DNA of 64,000 nt from Lysobacter sp. FW306-1B-D06B (GTDB lineage Bacteria > Pseudomonadota > Gammaproteobacteria > Xanthomonadales > Xanthomonadaceae). The notes below the pieces were generated by a model. That model searched no databases. It was not told the origin of the DNA and saw nothing but the letters and a program-made list of their open reading frames with translations. Position 1 is the first letter of the stretch. Every line of letters begins with the position of its first letter. The DNA is taken from assembly GCF_038446665.1 (NCBI RefSeq), contig NZ_CP151802.1, forward strand, positions 4,154,001-4,218,000. Reading direction: 5' to 3'. The position numbers and the translations under genes were made by a program. Positions 1-8,404 of the stretch are shown piece by piece.

Positions 1-98
1 TGCATGCCGACGCTGGTACAGCCGGCCATCCACAGCGCCAGCATGACCACCACTACGATCCTGAAGCGTGCAACCGCCGACCGCCCCTCGCTTGCCAT
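1..98 (-). CDS. Lipoprotein, 5' end only (runs off the left edge)
   Basis: Reading leftwards from the ATG at 98, 32 codons are visible before the window ends. They encode a basic start (R6, R11, R13), a hydrophobic stretch of about ten residues and a lipobox Trp-Met-Ala-Gly-Cys with the lipidated Cys at residue 27. This is the pattern of a signal-peptidase II lipoprotein; Met at -3 is tolerated but not the commonest residue. The mature domain is outside the window, so no function can be given. It lies downstream of pyruvate kinase on the same strand, beyond that gene's terminator. Confidence 0.6.
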   Translation of the reverse strand, partial: MASEGRSAVARFRIVVVVMLALWMAGCTSVGM

Positions 99-179
99 GA
101 CAGCCCCCCCCCGCAACTGGTTCACGGCGTGAACCGTTGCGCGAAAGATTCTCATGGAAATTAGGCGAAGGAAAAGATA

Positions 180-201
180 GCGCCGAGCCTGGGCCCGGCG
201 C
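180..201 (-). terminator. Rho-independent terminator of pyk
   Basis: On the minus strand, 5 bases after the pyk stop codon, a GC-rich stem (180-189 with 192-201, one mismatch, two-base loop) is followed by a T-rich run (TATCTTTTCC). This is the form of an intrinsic terminator. Confidence 0.7.
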
Positions 202-206
202 GCAGG

Positions 207-1673
207 TCAGAGCTCGCCCAGCCCCTCGGCCGTGCCGCCCTCGCCCACCTGCAGCAGGCGCAGGGTGTTGGTCGCGCCGAGCTGCTCCATGTGGTCGCCG
301 CTGGTGAACATCACGCGTTCGCCCACGCTGAGCAGGTTCAGGTCGAACAGTTCCTTGACCGCCTTGCGCGCGGCATCGCGCGAGCTCAGGCCGCGGCTGT
401 CGAAGTCGTGCGCCACCACGTCGCGCATCAGGCCCATGCGCCGGCGCGCGCCGTCGTGGCGCGAGAGCGCGTAGATCGGCACCTGCGAACGGAAGCGCGA
501 CAGGAAGCGCGCCGTGCCGCCGGATTCGGTCATGGCGATGATCGCGCGCACGCCGATGTGCTCGGACAGGAACATCGCCGCCATGGCGATGGCCTGGTCG
601 GCGCGTTCGAGGTTGCGCGGTGCGGCTTCGAAATCGGTGTCGTGGTTGAACTGGCGTTCGGCGCCCAGGCAGATGCGCGCCATCGCCTCCACCGCCTTGA
701 CCGGATAGCGACCGGCGGCGGATTCCTGCGACAGCATCACCGCATCGGTGCCGTCGATGACGGCGTTGGCGACGTCGAGCACTTCCGCACGCGTCGGGAT
801 CGGGCTGTCCACCATCGACTGCAACATCTGCGTGGCGGTGATGACAACCTTGTTGCGCTCCAGCGCCTCGCGGATGATCTTCTTCTGCAGGCCCGGAAGC
901 TCGGCGTCGCCGATCTCCACGCCCAGGTCGCCGCGCGCGACCATCACTACGTCGGAGGCATCGACGATCTCGGTCAGGTTCTCGATCGCCTCGGCGCGTT
1001 CGACCTTGGCGACGAGCGCGGCATCGCTGCCGTTCTCGCGCGCGATGCGGCGCGCTTCGTTCATGTCGGCGGCATTGCGGCAGAACGACACGGCGATGAA
1101 GTCCGCGCCCAGTTCGGCGGCGACCTTGATGAGTTCCTTGTCGCGTTCGGTCAGCGCGCCCAGCGACAGACCGCCGCCGAGCTTGTTCAGTCCCTTGCGG
1201 TCCGACAGCGCGCCGTCGTTGAGGACGGTGGTGACGATGCGCTCACCTTCCACCGCGCCCACGCGCAGTTGCAACAGGCCGTCGTCGAGCAGGAGCACGT
1301 CGCCGGGGCGAACGTCGTTGGGCAGGCCGAGGTAGCTCACGCCGACCTCGCGCAGGTTGCCCAGCGGCGCGTCGTTGCTGGCGACCAGGTCGAAGCGGTC
1401 GCCGGTCTTGAGCAGCACGCGGCCTTCGGCGAAGCGCTCGATGCGGATCTTCGGGCCGGGAAGGTCGGCGAGGATGCCGACTTCCACGCCGACGCGTTGC
1501 GCGGCTTCGCGCACGGCGTTGGCGCGGGCGATCTGCGAAGACGGATCGCCGTGGGAGAAATTGAGGCGGACAACGTCGACGCCGGCGGTGAGCAGTGCGT
1601 CGAGGACGCCCGGCGGATCAGTGGCCGGGCCGAGGGTGGCGAGGATCTTGGTGCGGCGTCTTGTGGTCGTCAT
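207..1673 (-). CDS. pyk: Pyruvate kinase
   Basis: Converts phosphoenolpyruvate and ADP to pyruvate and ATP, the last step of glycolysis, in the cytosol. The 488-residue protein opens with TKILATLGPAT and VVRLNFSHG (substrate and metal-binding region near residues 8-42), has the central TIM-barrel segment with KVERAEAIENL, and the signature VITATQMLQSM followed by PTRAEVLDVANAVIDGTDAVMLS. The length matches full pyruvate kinases. The ATG at 1673 was chosen because homology starts there; the frame is open a further 97 codons upstream but that part is low-complexity and unlike the family. pgk lies upstream on the same strand, giving a glycolytic cluster. Confidence 0.97.
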   Translation of the reverse strand: MTTTRRRTKILATLGPATDPPGVLDALLTAGVDVVRLNFSHGDPSSQIARANAVREAAQRVGVEVGILADLPGPKIRIERFAEGRVLLKTGDRFDLVASNDAPLGNLREVGVSYLGLPNDVRPGDVLLLDDGLLQLRVGAVEGERIVTTVLNDGALSDRKGLNKLGGGLSLGALTERDKELIKVAAELGADFIAVSFCRNAADMNEARRIARENGSDAALVAKVERAEAIENLTEIVDASDVVMVARGDLGVEIGDAELPGLQKKIIREALERNKVVITATQMLQSMVDSPIPTRAEVLDVANAVIDGTDAVMLSQESAAGRYPVKAVEAMARICLGAERQFNHDTDFEAAPRNLERADQAIAMAAMFLSEHIGVRAIIAMTESGGTARFLSRFRSQVPIYALSRHDGARRRMGLMRDVVAHDFDSRGLSSRDAARKAVKELFDLNLLSVGERVMFTSGDHMEQLGATNTLRLLQVGEGGTAEGLGEL

Positions 1674-1773
1674 CGAATGCAGGTCCAGAGAACCCTTGGA
1701 CGCTAACACAGCTCTTCGTACTTTCGGTTTGACTCCATCCGCAGGCCCGCCATACCGCGGCGCATCCGCGAAA

Positions 1774-1807
1774 GTGGTCTGATATCCCCCACCCGAAAGC
1801 AGACCAC
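1774..1807. other. Hairpin in the pyk upstream region
   Basis: An 8-bp perfect stem (GTGGTCTG at 1774-1781 with CAGACCAC at 1800-1807) closes an 18-base loop. It lies between the HAD phosphatase stop and the pyk start on the minus strand, about 100 bases upstream of pyk. No T-run follows on the minus strand, so it is not a clear terminator; a leader structure is equally possible. Confidence 0.35.
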
Positions 1808-1881
1808 CGCGCGCCGCGAGGCCGCCTCGGGGCGGTCCCGCACCGTGTCGCTGCGCGAAACCTCGAGAGACCGCCGCCGGC

Positions 1882-2520
1882 TCAGGCGGCCAGCAGTCCG
1901 GGCAGGTCGTGCGGCGTGGACGCCAGGTGAAGCGCACCGGCCTCGCGCAGTTCAGTCTCGCCACCGAAGCCCCATAGCACGCCGATGTTGCGCATGCCGT
2001 GGTGGCGCGCGCCTTCGATGTCCATGCGGCGGTCGCCGATCATCCAGCACTCGCCGGCGGGCAGATCGAAGCGGCGCAGGGCCTCGGCGATGAGCTGGTC
2101 CTTGTGGCTGATGCTTCCGTCCAGCGTGGCGCCGATCACGTCGACGAAGCGATGCCCGAACGGCAGGTGGTCGACGATCTTGCGTGCGTGCGGCTCGTTC
2201 TTGGCGGTGACCACGGCCAGCGTGTAGCCGGCGCCGTGCAGCGATTCGATGGTTTCGCCGATGCCGGCGTAGACCTCGTGCTCGGCCCAGCCGTGGGTTT
2301 CGAAGCGGTCGCGGTAATGCAGCACGGCTTGCTCGACCTTCGCCTCGTCGTTCAACAACGGACCGAAGCTGGTGCGCAACGCGGGGCCGATCCAGCGCCG
2401 CAGCTCCTCGTGCGGCGGCACCGGCAGGTCCATCGCGACCAGCGCGTGCTCGACGCAGCGGGTGATGCCGATCGCGGAGTCGATCAGCGTGCCGTCCATG
2501 TCGAAGAAGAGCGTTGCCAT
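1882..2520 (-). CDS. HAD-family phosphatase, phosphoglycolate-phosphatase-like
   Basis: A 212-residue haloacid dehalogenase hydrolase. Motif I is FFDMDGTLIDS with nucleophile Asp7 and acid/base Asp9; motif II is the Thr in VVTAKN; the basic residue lies near KDQLIAEAL; motif IV is GDRRMDIEGA, which binds Mg2+. A helical cap sits between residues about 15 and 85, as in Gph and PpaX-type enzymes. The likely activity is dephosphorylation of a small phosphorylated metabolite, possibly 2-phosphoglycolate; the substrate cannot be fixed from sequence. It lies between pgk and pyk on the same strand, a setting compatible with a metabolite-repair role, though that is inference. Confidence 0.85.
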   Translation of the reverse strand: MATLFFDMDGTLIDSAIGITRCVEHALVAMDLPVPPHEELRRWIGPALRTSFGPLLNDEAKVEQAVLHYRDRFETHGWAEHEVYAGIGETIESLHGAGYTLAVVTAKNEPHARKIVDHLPFGHRFVDVIGATLDGSISHKDQLIAEALRRFDLPAGECWMIGDRRMDIEGARHHGMRNIGVLWGFGGETELREAGALHLASTPHDLPGLLAA

Positions 2521-2580
2521 GCGTATTCAGTCCTTACAGGCCGTGTGGTACCGCCAGATTTCGCTCGCCCCTGCACGGCA

Positions 2581-2693
2581 CACCGTTCGTCCTGAGCGTA
2601 GCGAAGCGGAGTCGAAGGATGGACGGGTCGGACGCTCCCGGCCGCTCGCCCTTCGACTTCGGCGCTGCGCGCCTACGCTCAGGGCGAACGGTG
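2581..2693. repeat. Inverted-repeat intergenic element (REP/MITE-like)
   Basis: The arms CACCGTTCGTCCTGAGCGTA (from 2581) and, on the other strand, CACCGTTCGCCCTGAGCGTA (from 2693) match at 19 of 20 positions and continue imperfectly into GAAGTCGAAGG. The whole is about 113 bp with a short unrelated centre. It fills most of the gap between pgk and the HAD gene. This arrangement is typical of interspersed palindromic elements; as RNA it would make a long stem that could end or protect the pgk transcript. Confidence 0.7.
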
Positions 2694-2713
2694 CAGGGAA
2701 CAAGCCTCCGGCG

Positions 2714-3889
2714 TTACGCCGCGCGCGCCTTCAACGCCGTCACCGCCGGCAGTTCCTTGCCTTCCAGGAACTCCAGGAACGCGCCGCCACCGGTGGAGAT
2801 GTACGACACGTCGTTCTCGATGCCGTACTTGTCCACGGCCGCGAGCGTGTCGCCGCCGCCGGCGATGGAGAACGCCTTCGACGACGCGATCGCGCGCGCC
2901 AGCGTTTCCGTGCCCTTGCCGAAGGCGTCGAACTCGAACACGCCGACCGGGCCGTTCCACACGACCGTGCCGGCGGCCTTGATGAGCTCGGCGTAACGCG
3001 CGGCGGTCTGCGGGCCGATGTCGAGGATCATGTCGTCCGCGCCCACGGCGTCGACGGCCTTGACCGTGGCCGGCGCATCGGCGGCGAAGGCCGGCGCGAC
3101 GACGACGTCGGTGGGCACGGGAATGTCGGCGCCACGCGCCTTGGCGTCGGCCATGATCTTCTTCGCGGTATCGATGAGATCCATCTCGACCAGCGATTTG
3201 CCGACGCTGTGACCCATCGCGGCGATGAAGGTGTTGGCGATGCCGCCACCGACGATCAGCTGATCGACCTTGGACACCAGCGACGACAACAGCTCCAGCT
3301 TGGTGGAGACCTTCGAGCCGGCAACGATGGCCAGCAGCGGACGCGCCGGGTTGTCCAGCGCCTTGGCGAGGGCGTCGAGTTCGGCCATCAGCAGCGGGCC
3401 GCCCGCAGCCACTTTCGCGAACTTGATGGCGCCGTGCGTGGAAGCCTGCGCGCGGTGCGCGGTGCCGAAGGCGTCCATGACGTACACGTCGCACAGCGCG
3501 GCGTACTTCTTCGACAGCGCTTCGTCGTCCTTGCCCTCGCCGACGTTCATGCGGCAGTTCTCCAGCAGCACGAGCTGGCCCGGCTTCACCTCGACGCCGT
3601 CGACCCAGTCCTTCACCAGCGGCACGTCGATGCCGAGCAGCTCCGAAAGCCGCTTCGCCACCGGCGCCAGCGAGTCCTCCTGCGTCCACGTGCCCTCCTT
3701 CGGGCGGCCCAGGTGCGAGGTGACCATCACCGCGGCGCCCATCGAAAGCGCCAGCTTCATCGTCGGCAGCGCGGCGGTGATGCGCTGTTCGGACGTGATG
3801 CGGCCGTCGTCGATGGGCACGTTGAGATCCTCGCGGATCAGCACGCGCTTGCCTTGGAGGTCGAGGTCGGACATGCGGAGGATGGACAT
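2714..3889 (-). CDS. pgk: Phosphoglycerate kinase
   Basis: Transfers the acyl phosphate of 1,3-bisphosphoglycerate to ADP in glycolysis, and runs in reverse in gluconeogenesis. The 391-residue protein has the N-terminal signature [12 protein letters not shown], the substrate segment [13 protein letters not shown], the mid-protein GGGIANTF and the C-terminal nucleotide loop [12 protein letters not shown] followed by [14 protein letters not shown]. The start at 3889 ([10 protein letters not shown]) is where family homology begins; a longer open frame upstream is arginine- and proline-rich and runs towards the nrd promoter region. The length is usual for the family. Confidence 0.97.
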   Translation of the reverse strand: MSILRMSDLDLQGKRVLIREDLNVPIDDGRITSEQRITAALPTMKLALSMGAAVMVTSHLGRPKEGTWTQEDSLAPVAKRLSELLGIDVPLVKDWVDGVEVKPGQLVLLENCRMNVGEGKDDEALSKKYAALCDVYVMDAFGTAHRAQASTHGAIKFAKVAAGGPLLMAELDALAKALDNPARPLLAIVAGSKVSTKLELLSSLVSKVDQLIVGGGIANTFIAAMGHSVGKSLVEMDLIDTAKKIMADAKARGADIPVPTDVVVAPAFAADAPATVKAVDAVGADDMILDIGPQTAARYAELIKAAGTVVWNGPVGVFEFDAFGKGTETLARAIASSKAFSIAGGGDTLAAVDKYGIENDVSYISTGGGAFLEFLEGKELPAVTALKARAA

Positions 3890-4034
3890 GGGCGGTCGCC
3901 TTTGGGCCCTCTCGTCGAGGGGAAATGGGAGGGTGGTCGATCGCACGGGCGCACGTCGGTGCGCCGCGCGTGGGGCGGCATTGTCCCCCGCGTGGACGCG
4001 CCGCGGCAAATCGGCGCGCCCGCATGTTCCACGG

Positions 4035-4043
4035 TTATCCACA
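4035..4043 (+). promoter_or_regulatory. DnaA box upstream of the nrd promoter
   Basis: TTATCCACA matches the high-affinity DnaA box consensus exactly. It ends 10 bases before the -35 element of the nrd promoter. DnaA boxes at the nrdAB promoter are established in Escherichia coli, where DnaA links ribonucleotide reductase expression to replication. One 9-mer alone can occur by chance; its location is the argument. Confidence 0.6.
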
Positions 4044-4054
4044 ACATTTAGCGT
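4039..4054 (+). promoter_or_regulatory. NrdR-like box overlapping the DnaA box
   Basis: The 16-mer at 4039-4054 matches the NrdR consensus (acaCwAtATaTwGtgt) at 12 positions, including all the most conserved ones (C, A, A-T, T, G). It overlaps the DnaA box by five bases and touches the -35 hexamer. A weaker partial match (CACTATGTTGTG, 4074-4085) lies over the -10 element about three helical turns downstream, the expected paired layout, though the spacing is 34 rather than 31-32 bases. Confidence 0.5.
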
Positions 4055-4082
4055 TGACGTATCACCGAACCCCCACTATGTT
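4054..4082 (+). promoter_or_regulatory. sigma70-type promoter of the nrd operon
   Basis: TTGACG (4054-4059) and TATGTT (4077-4082) are separated by exactly 17 bases. Transcription would start near 4089-4090, just before the first conserved base of the riboswitch, which supports the assignment. Confidence 0.65.
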
Positions 4083-4089
4083 GTGGCCC

Positions 4090-4297
4090 GTCGGTGCCGA
4101 CCTCGCGGTCGGCTTAAAAGGGAAGCCCGGTGCGGACGAACGTCCAAGGCCGGCACTGCCCCGCAGCGGTAAGGGAAACGAACGAGCCATGCCACTGGGC
4201 GAACGCCCGGGAAGAGGCTCCGTAGGAAGAGGCGATACCGCCTCGCGTCCCGAGTCCGAAGACCTGCCGACAACCGCGCGTTGCACACCGCGCGGTG
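4090..4297 (+). ncRNA. Cobalamin riboswitch in the nrdA leader
   Basis: The segment carries the conserved blocks of the B12 riboswitch in order: the 5' P3 region with AAAAGGGAAGCCCGGTG (4115-4131), CCGGCACTGCCCCGCAGCGG with GGTAAGGGAAACG (4150-4180), the B12 box GCCACTGGGCGAACGCCCGG-GAAG (4191-4214) and AGTCCGAAGACCTGCCG (4253-4269). It is followed by a perfect 8-bp P13-like stem (4273-4280 with 4289-4296) whose loop can pair with the L5 loop. Adenosylcobalamin binding normally lowers expression of the downstream gene. About 170 bases separate P13 from the nrdA ribosome site; they hold further hairpins (4309-4325, 4341-4363) but no T-run, so the output mechanism is unclear. Confidence 0.92.
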
Positions 4298-4477
4298 CCG
4301 GCCAGGGAGTCTTCGGAGGGAAGACGGTCGGTGTCGCATCGATGACGGCGTTCTGCCGCCATCGCGCCCGCCGTCTCGGGCTGCGCGACACCCCGTCCAC
4401 ATCATCCAGGCTCCCGCGCCCGCGTCGTCCTTCGAGGGAAAGGACGGCCAGACGTGCGCCCACGCACTGGAGTCGCC

Positions 4478-6961
4478 ATGACCATCACCACGCAAGCGCC
4501 CGCCGTCGCCTCGCCGACCGACGCCGCACCGCAGCGCGCGCCCGCCGACCACGCGCCCGCCGGCTTCGCCCTGACCCCGCCCGCGGCCAACCTCACCATG
4601 ACGGTGACCAAGCGGAGCGGCCGCCGAGAGCCGGTCGATCTCAACAAGATCGTGCGCGCGGTGACGCGCAACGGCGAAGGGCTGTTCTCCGTCGATCCGA
4701 TGCGCGTGGCCACGCGCACCATCTCCGGCCTGTACGACGGCGCCAGCACGCGCGAGCTGGATGAACTGTCGATCCGCACCGCCGCCCTGCTCACCGCCGA
4801 AGAGCCCGAATACGGTCGCCTGGCCGCGCGCCTGCTCGCGGGCGTGATCGAGAAGGAAGTCGCCGGGCTGGAGATCCATGCGTTCTCGCAATCGGTGCAG
4901 CGCGGGCACGAGCTGGGCCTGATCAACGACCGCCTGCTGACCTTCGTGCAGGCCAACGCGCGCAAGCTCAACGACGCGATCGACCAGTCGCTCAACGCGC
5001 GCTTCGACTACTTCGGCCTGCGCACGCTGTACGACCGCTACCTGCTGCGCCACCCGACCGCGCGCACGGTGATCGAGACGCCGCAGCAGTTCTTCCTGCG
5101 CATCGCCTGTGCGCTGAGCGAGGACGTGAGCGAGGCGCTGTCGCTGTATCGGCGTATGGCGCAGCTGGACTACATCCCGTCCTCGCCGACGCTGTTCAAC
5201 TCCGGCACCACGCATGAGCAGCTGTCGAGCTGCTTCCTGCTGGACTCGCCCGACGACTCGCTGGAAGGCATCTACAAGCGCTACATGGACGTGGCCAAGC
5301 TCTCCAAGTTCAGCGGCGGCATCGGCCTGTCGTACACGCGCATCCGTTCGCGCGGCTCGCTGATCCGTTCCACCAACGGCCTGAGCAACGGCATCGTGCC
5401 GTGGCTGAAGACGCTGGACGCGTCCGTCGCGGCGGTGAACCAGGGCGGCAAGCGCAAGGGCGCGGCCTGCGTGTACCTGGAGCCGTGGCACGCGGACGTG
5501 GAGGAATTCCTTGAGCTGCGCGACAACACCGGCGACGAGACGCGCCGCACGCACAACCTCAACCTGTCGAACTGGATTCCCGACGAGTTCATGCGCCGCG
5601 TCGAGAGCGACGGCGAGTGGTCGCTGTTCGATCCGGCGAAGGTGCCGCAGTTGACCGACCTGTGGGGCGACGCATTCGAGCGCGCCTACCACGCCGCCGA
5701 AGCGGCGGGCCTGGCGACGAAGAAGGTGAAGGCGCGCGACCTGTACGCGCGGATGATGCGCACGCTCGCGCAGACCGGCAACGGCTGGATGAACTTCAAG
5801 GACAAGTCCAACCGCGCGTGCAACCAGACACTGCGCGAGGGCAACGTCGTGCACCTGTCGAACCTGTGCACGGAGATCCTGGAGGTCACCTCGCAGGACG
5901 AGACGGCGGTGTGCAACCTGGGCTCGATCAACCTCTCGCACCACGTCGAACTCTTCGAGGAAGGCCCGGTTCACGGCGAATCCGGCCGCTTCGATTTCGA
6001 CAAGCTCGCCGAGACCGTGCGACTGGCGGTGCGTCAGCTCGACCGCGTCATCGACCTCAACTTCTACCCGATCGAAACCGCTCGCCGCGCGAACCTGAAG
6101 TGGCGCCCGGTGGGCCTGGGCGTGATGGGTCTGCAGGACGTGTTCTTCAAGCTGCGACTGCCGTTCGACTCCGAACCGGCGCGTGCGCTGTCGAGGAAGA
6201 TCGCCGAGAACATCTATTTCCACGCGCTGTGTGCATCCAACGAACTGGCGATGGAACGCGGACGCCACCCAAGCTTCGCCGACACGCGCGCGGCACAGGG
6301 CGAACTTCAGTTCCAGGCCTGGGGCGTGGAGCCGGAGGACATGGAGCGCTGGGACGGCCTGCGTTCGCGCATCGCCGAGCACGGCCTACGCAACTCGCTG
6401 TTGGTCGCCATCGCGCCGACGGCAACGATCGCGTCGATCGCCGGCTGCTACGAGTGCATCGAGCCGCAGGTGTCCAACCTGTTCAAGCGCGAGACGCTGT
6501 CGGGTGATTTCCTCGTCGTGAACCGTTACCTCGTCGATGAGCTCAAGACGCTGGGCCTGTGGACGCCGGAACTGCGCGACCGCATCAAGATGTCGGAAGG
6601 CTCGATCCAGGGCGTCGAAGCGATCCCCGAATCGCTGCGTGCGGTGTACCGCACCGCGTGGGAGCTGCCGATGCGTTCGCTGATCGACATGGCCGCCGAT
6701 CGCGGCGCCTTCATCGATCAGAGCCAGTCGCTCAACCTCTTCATCGAGAGCCCCAACATCGGCCAGCTGTCGTCGATGTACATGTACGCCTGGAAGAAGG
6801 GCCTGAAGACGACGTATTACCTGCGTTCGCGCCCAGCCACCAAGATCGCCAAGGCGACGGTGAGCGGCGCGGCCGCGCAGTCGCCTGCGCCGGCATATAC
6901 GCCGACGGAGGCTGTCGCCTGTTCGCTCGAGAATCCCGAGGCCTGTGAGGCCTGCCAATAA
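4478..6961 (+). CDS. nrdA: Class Ia ribonucleoside-diphosphate reductase, alpha subunit
   Basis: Reduces ribonucleoside diphosphates to deoxyribonucleotides with the NrdB radical subunit. The 827-residue protein has a Pro/Ala-rich leader (1-38), an ATP-cone (about 41-130, the allosteric activity site), Cys252 in SSCFLLD and Cys479 in AVCNLGS as the active-site redox pair, NLCTEI with Asn462, radical Cys464 and Glu466, the tyrosine pair in KTTYYLR for radical transfer, and C-terminal Cys823/Cys826 that re-reduce the site. The ATG at 4478 has GGAG five bases upstream; an in-frame GTG at 4454 lacks this. A cobalamin riboswitch, DnaA box and NrdR-like box precede it. Confidence 0.96.
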   Translation: MTITTQAPAVASPTDAAPQRAPADHAPAGFALTPPAANLTMTVTKRSGRREPVDLNKIVRAVTRNGEGLFSVDPMRVATRTISGLYDGASTRELDELSIRTAALLTAEEPEYGRLAARLLAGVIEKEVAGLEIHAFSQSVQRGHELGLINDRLLTFVQANARKLNDAIDQSLNARFDYFGLRTLYDRYLLRHPTARTVIETPQQFFLRIACALSEDVSEALSLYRRMAQLDYIPSSPTLFNSGTTHEQLSSCFLLDSPDDSLEGIYKRYMDVAKLSKFSGGIGLSYTRIRSRGSLIRSTNGLSNGIVPWLKTLDASVAAVNQGGKRKGAACVYLEPWHADVEEFLELRDNTGDETRRTHNLNLSNWIPDEFMRRVESDGEWSLFDPAKVPQLTDLWGDAFERAYHAAEAAGLATKKVKARDLYARMMRTLAQTGNGWMNFKDKSNRACNQTLREGNVVHLSNLCTEILEVTSQDETAVCNLGSINLSHHVELFEEGPVHGESGRFDFDKLAETVRLAVRQLDRVIDLNFYPIETARRANLKWRPVGLGVMGLQDVFFKLRLPFDSEPARALSRKIAENIYFHALCASNELAMERGRHPSFADTRAAQGELQFQAWGVEPEDMERWDGLRSRIAEHGLRNSLLVAIAPTATIASIAGCYECIEPQVSNLFKRETLSGDFLVVNRYLVDELKTLGLWTPELRDRIKMSEGSIQGVEAIPESLRAVYRTAWELPMRSLIDMAADRGAFIDQSQSLNLFIESPNIGQLSSMYMYAWKKGLKTTYYLRSRPATKIAKATVSGAAAQSPAPAYTPTEAVACSLENPEACEACQ

Positions 6962-6988
6962 TTCGTCCCCCAGCAACAGGAGTGTGAA

Positions 6989-7195
6989 ATGGCAAAGAAG
7001 CCCGAAAACCACGGCAAGGCCTGGACTCCGAAGCAAGAGTCGGAACTGAAGAGTCTCGCAGGCGGAAACACCCCCACGCGCGTAATGGGTCTGAAGTTGG
7101 GTCGAACGGAAGACTCCGTTCGCGGGAAGGCAGCTGACTTGGGGGTTTCGCTGAAACCTACGAATCAGGCGCCTTACAACCGCCGCAAAACCTGA
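6989..7195 (+). CDS. Small SANT/Myb-like protein encoded between nrdA and nrdB
   Basis: A 68-residue protein lying 27 bases after nrdA and 127 before nrdB on the same strand, with CAGGAG six bases before its ATG. The core runs from W12 (WTPKQESELKSL) to R36-T-E-D-S-V-R-G-K-A. Its tryptophan, acidic first helix and LGRTEDSVRGKAADLGV segment resemble the helix-turn-helix of SANT/Myb-like and GcrA-like small DNA-binding proteins. The ends are lysine-rich, and the predicted charge is strongly positive. Codon use is less GC-biased than in nrdA and nrdB. No function is known to me; co-transcription with the reductase genes is inferred from position. Confidence 0.8.
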   Translation: MAKKPENHGKAWTPKQESELKSLAGGNTPTRVMGLKLGRTEDSVRGKAADLGVSLKPTNQAPYNRRKT

Positions 7196-7322
7196 TTCGA
7201 ACAATCTTAAGTTCTTCCTCACTTGTTCCTCCAGCCGCTCGGCGCCAAAGACCTGCACTCCCTCCCCTGATGGAGGTCGTGGCGTCCCGCGGCTGGAGGA
7301 CAAGGTTCAAGCCGAGAGCGCC

Positions 7323-8336
7323 ATGACCGAACGCAACCGCCTGCTCGACCCGGGCTTCGACCTCACCCTGCGGCCGATGCGCTACCCGCAGTTCTACGAG
7401 ATGTACCGCGACGCGATCCGCAACACGTGGACGGTCGAGGAGGTCGATTTCTCGCTGGACGTCAACGACCTCAAGCACAAGCTCGGCCCCGCCGAGCGCC
7501 ACCTGATCGAGCGACTGGTCGCGTTCTTCGCCACCGGCGATTCGATCGTCGCCAACAACCTGGTGCTGAACCTCTACCAGCACATCAACGCGCCCGAAGC
7601 GCGCATGTACCTCTCGCGCCAGCTGTACGAGGAAGCGCTGCACGTGCAGTTCTATCTCACCCTGCTCGACACGTATCTGCCCGATCCGGTCGCGCGCGCG
7701 AAGGCGTTCGCGGCGGTGGAGAACATTCCGTCCATCCGCGCCAAGGCGGAGTTCTGCTTCAAGTGGATCGATTCGATCCAGGACCTGCAGCGCATCGAGA
7801 CGACCGCGCAGCGCCGCCAGTTCCTGCTGAACCTGATCTGCTTCGCCTGCTGCATCGAGGGCTTGTTCTTCTTCGCGGCCTTCGCCTACGTCTATTACCT
7901 GCGTTCGCGCGGCCTGATGCATGGGCTCGCGTCGGGCACGAACTGGGTGTTTCGCGACGAGAGCTGCCACATGGCGTTCGCGTTCGAAGTGATCGACACC
8001 GCGCGCGCGGAGGAGCCGGAGCTGTTCGACGACGAGCTGAAGGCGCAGGTCGTGCGGATGCTGGAAGAAGCCGTGGAGTGCGAGATGCAGTTCGCACAGG
8101 ACGTGCTCTCCGGCGGCGTCGCCGGGCTCTCGCCCAAGGACATGCGCCAGTACCTGCAGTACTGCGCCGACCAACGCCTGGCGCAACTGGGCCTGCCCAA
8201 GCATTTCGGCGCGACCAACCCGTTCGCGTTCATGGATCTGCAGGATGTGCAGGAAGTGACCAACTTCTTCGAGCGGCGCGTCTCGGCCTACCAGGTCGGC
8301 GTCGAAGGCGAAGTGGCGTTCGACGCGGCGTTCTGA
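7323..8336 (+). CDS. nrdB: Class Ia ribonucleoside-diphosphate reductase, beta subunit
   Basis: Holds the diiron-tyrosyl radical cofactor that drives NrdA. The 337-residue protein keeps all expected ligands: Asp73 (TGDSIVANN), Glu104 and His107 (EEALHVQFY), Glu179 (CCIEG), Glu213 and His216 (RDESCH). The radical Tyr111 stands four residues after His107, as Tyr122 does in E. coli, so this is a tyrosyl-radical enzyme and not the Mn/Fe phenylalanine type. It follows nrdA and a small ORF and should share their riboswitch-controlled transcript. Confidence 0.96.
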   Translation: MTERNRLLDPGFDLTLRPMRYPQFYEMYRDAIRNTWTVEEVDFSLDVNDLKHKLGPAERHLIERLVAFFATGDSIVANNLVLNLYQHINAPEARMYLSRQLYEEALHVQFYLTLLDTYLPDPVARAKAFAAVENIPSIRAKAEFCFKWIDSIQDLQRIETTAQRRQFLLNLICFACCIEGLFFFAAFAYVYYLRSRGLMHGLASGTNWVFRDESCHMAFAFEVIDTARAEEPELFDDELKAQVVRMLEEAVECEMQFAQDVLSGGVAGLSPKDMRQYLQYCADQRLAQLGLPKHFGATNPFAFMDLQDVQEVTNFFERRVSAYQVGVEGEVAFDAAF

Positions 8337-8404
8337 CCGCGTCACGACCGGCTTCACGGCCGGCGGTGGATACTCCGCGCGCCCGTCACGCCGGAGTAGC
8401 CGCC

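Noticed and set aside
4342..4764. Possible leader peptide frame after the riboswitch
   Set aside because: It overlaps nrdA out of frame, has no clear ribosome site and shows no sign of coding; only the hairpins in this stretch were noted.
4076..6382. A 768-codon open frame on the minus strand over nrdA
   Set aside because: It covers the riboswitch and nrdA in antisense and shows no protein family; nrdA is complete.
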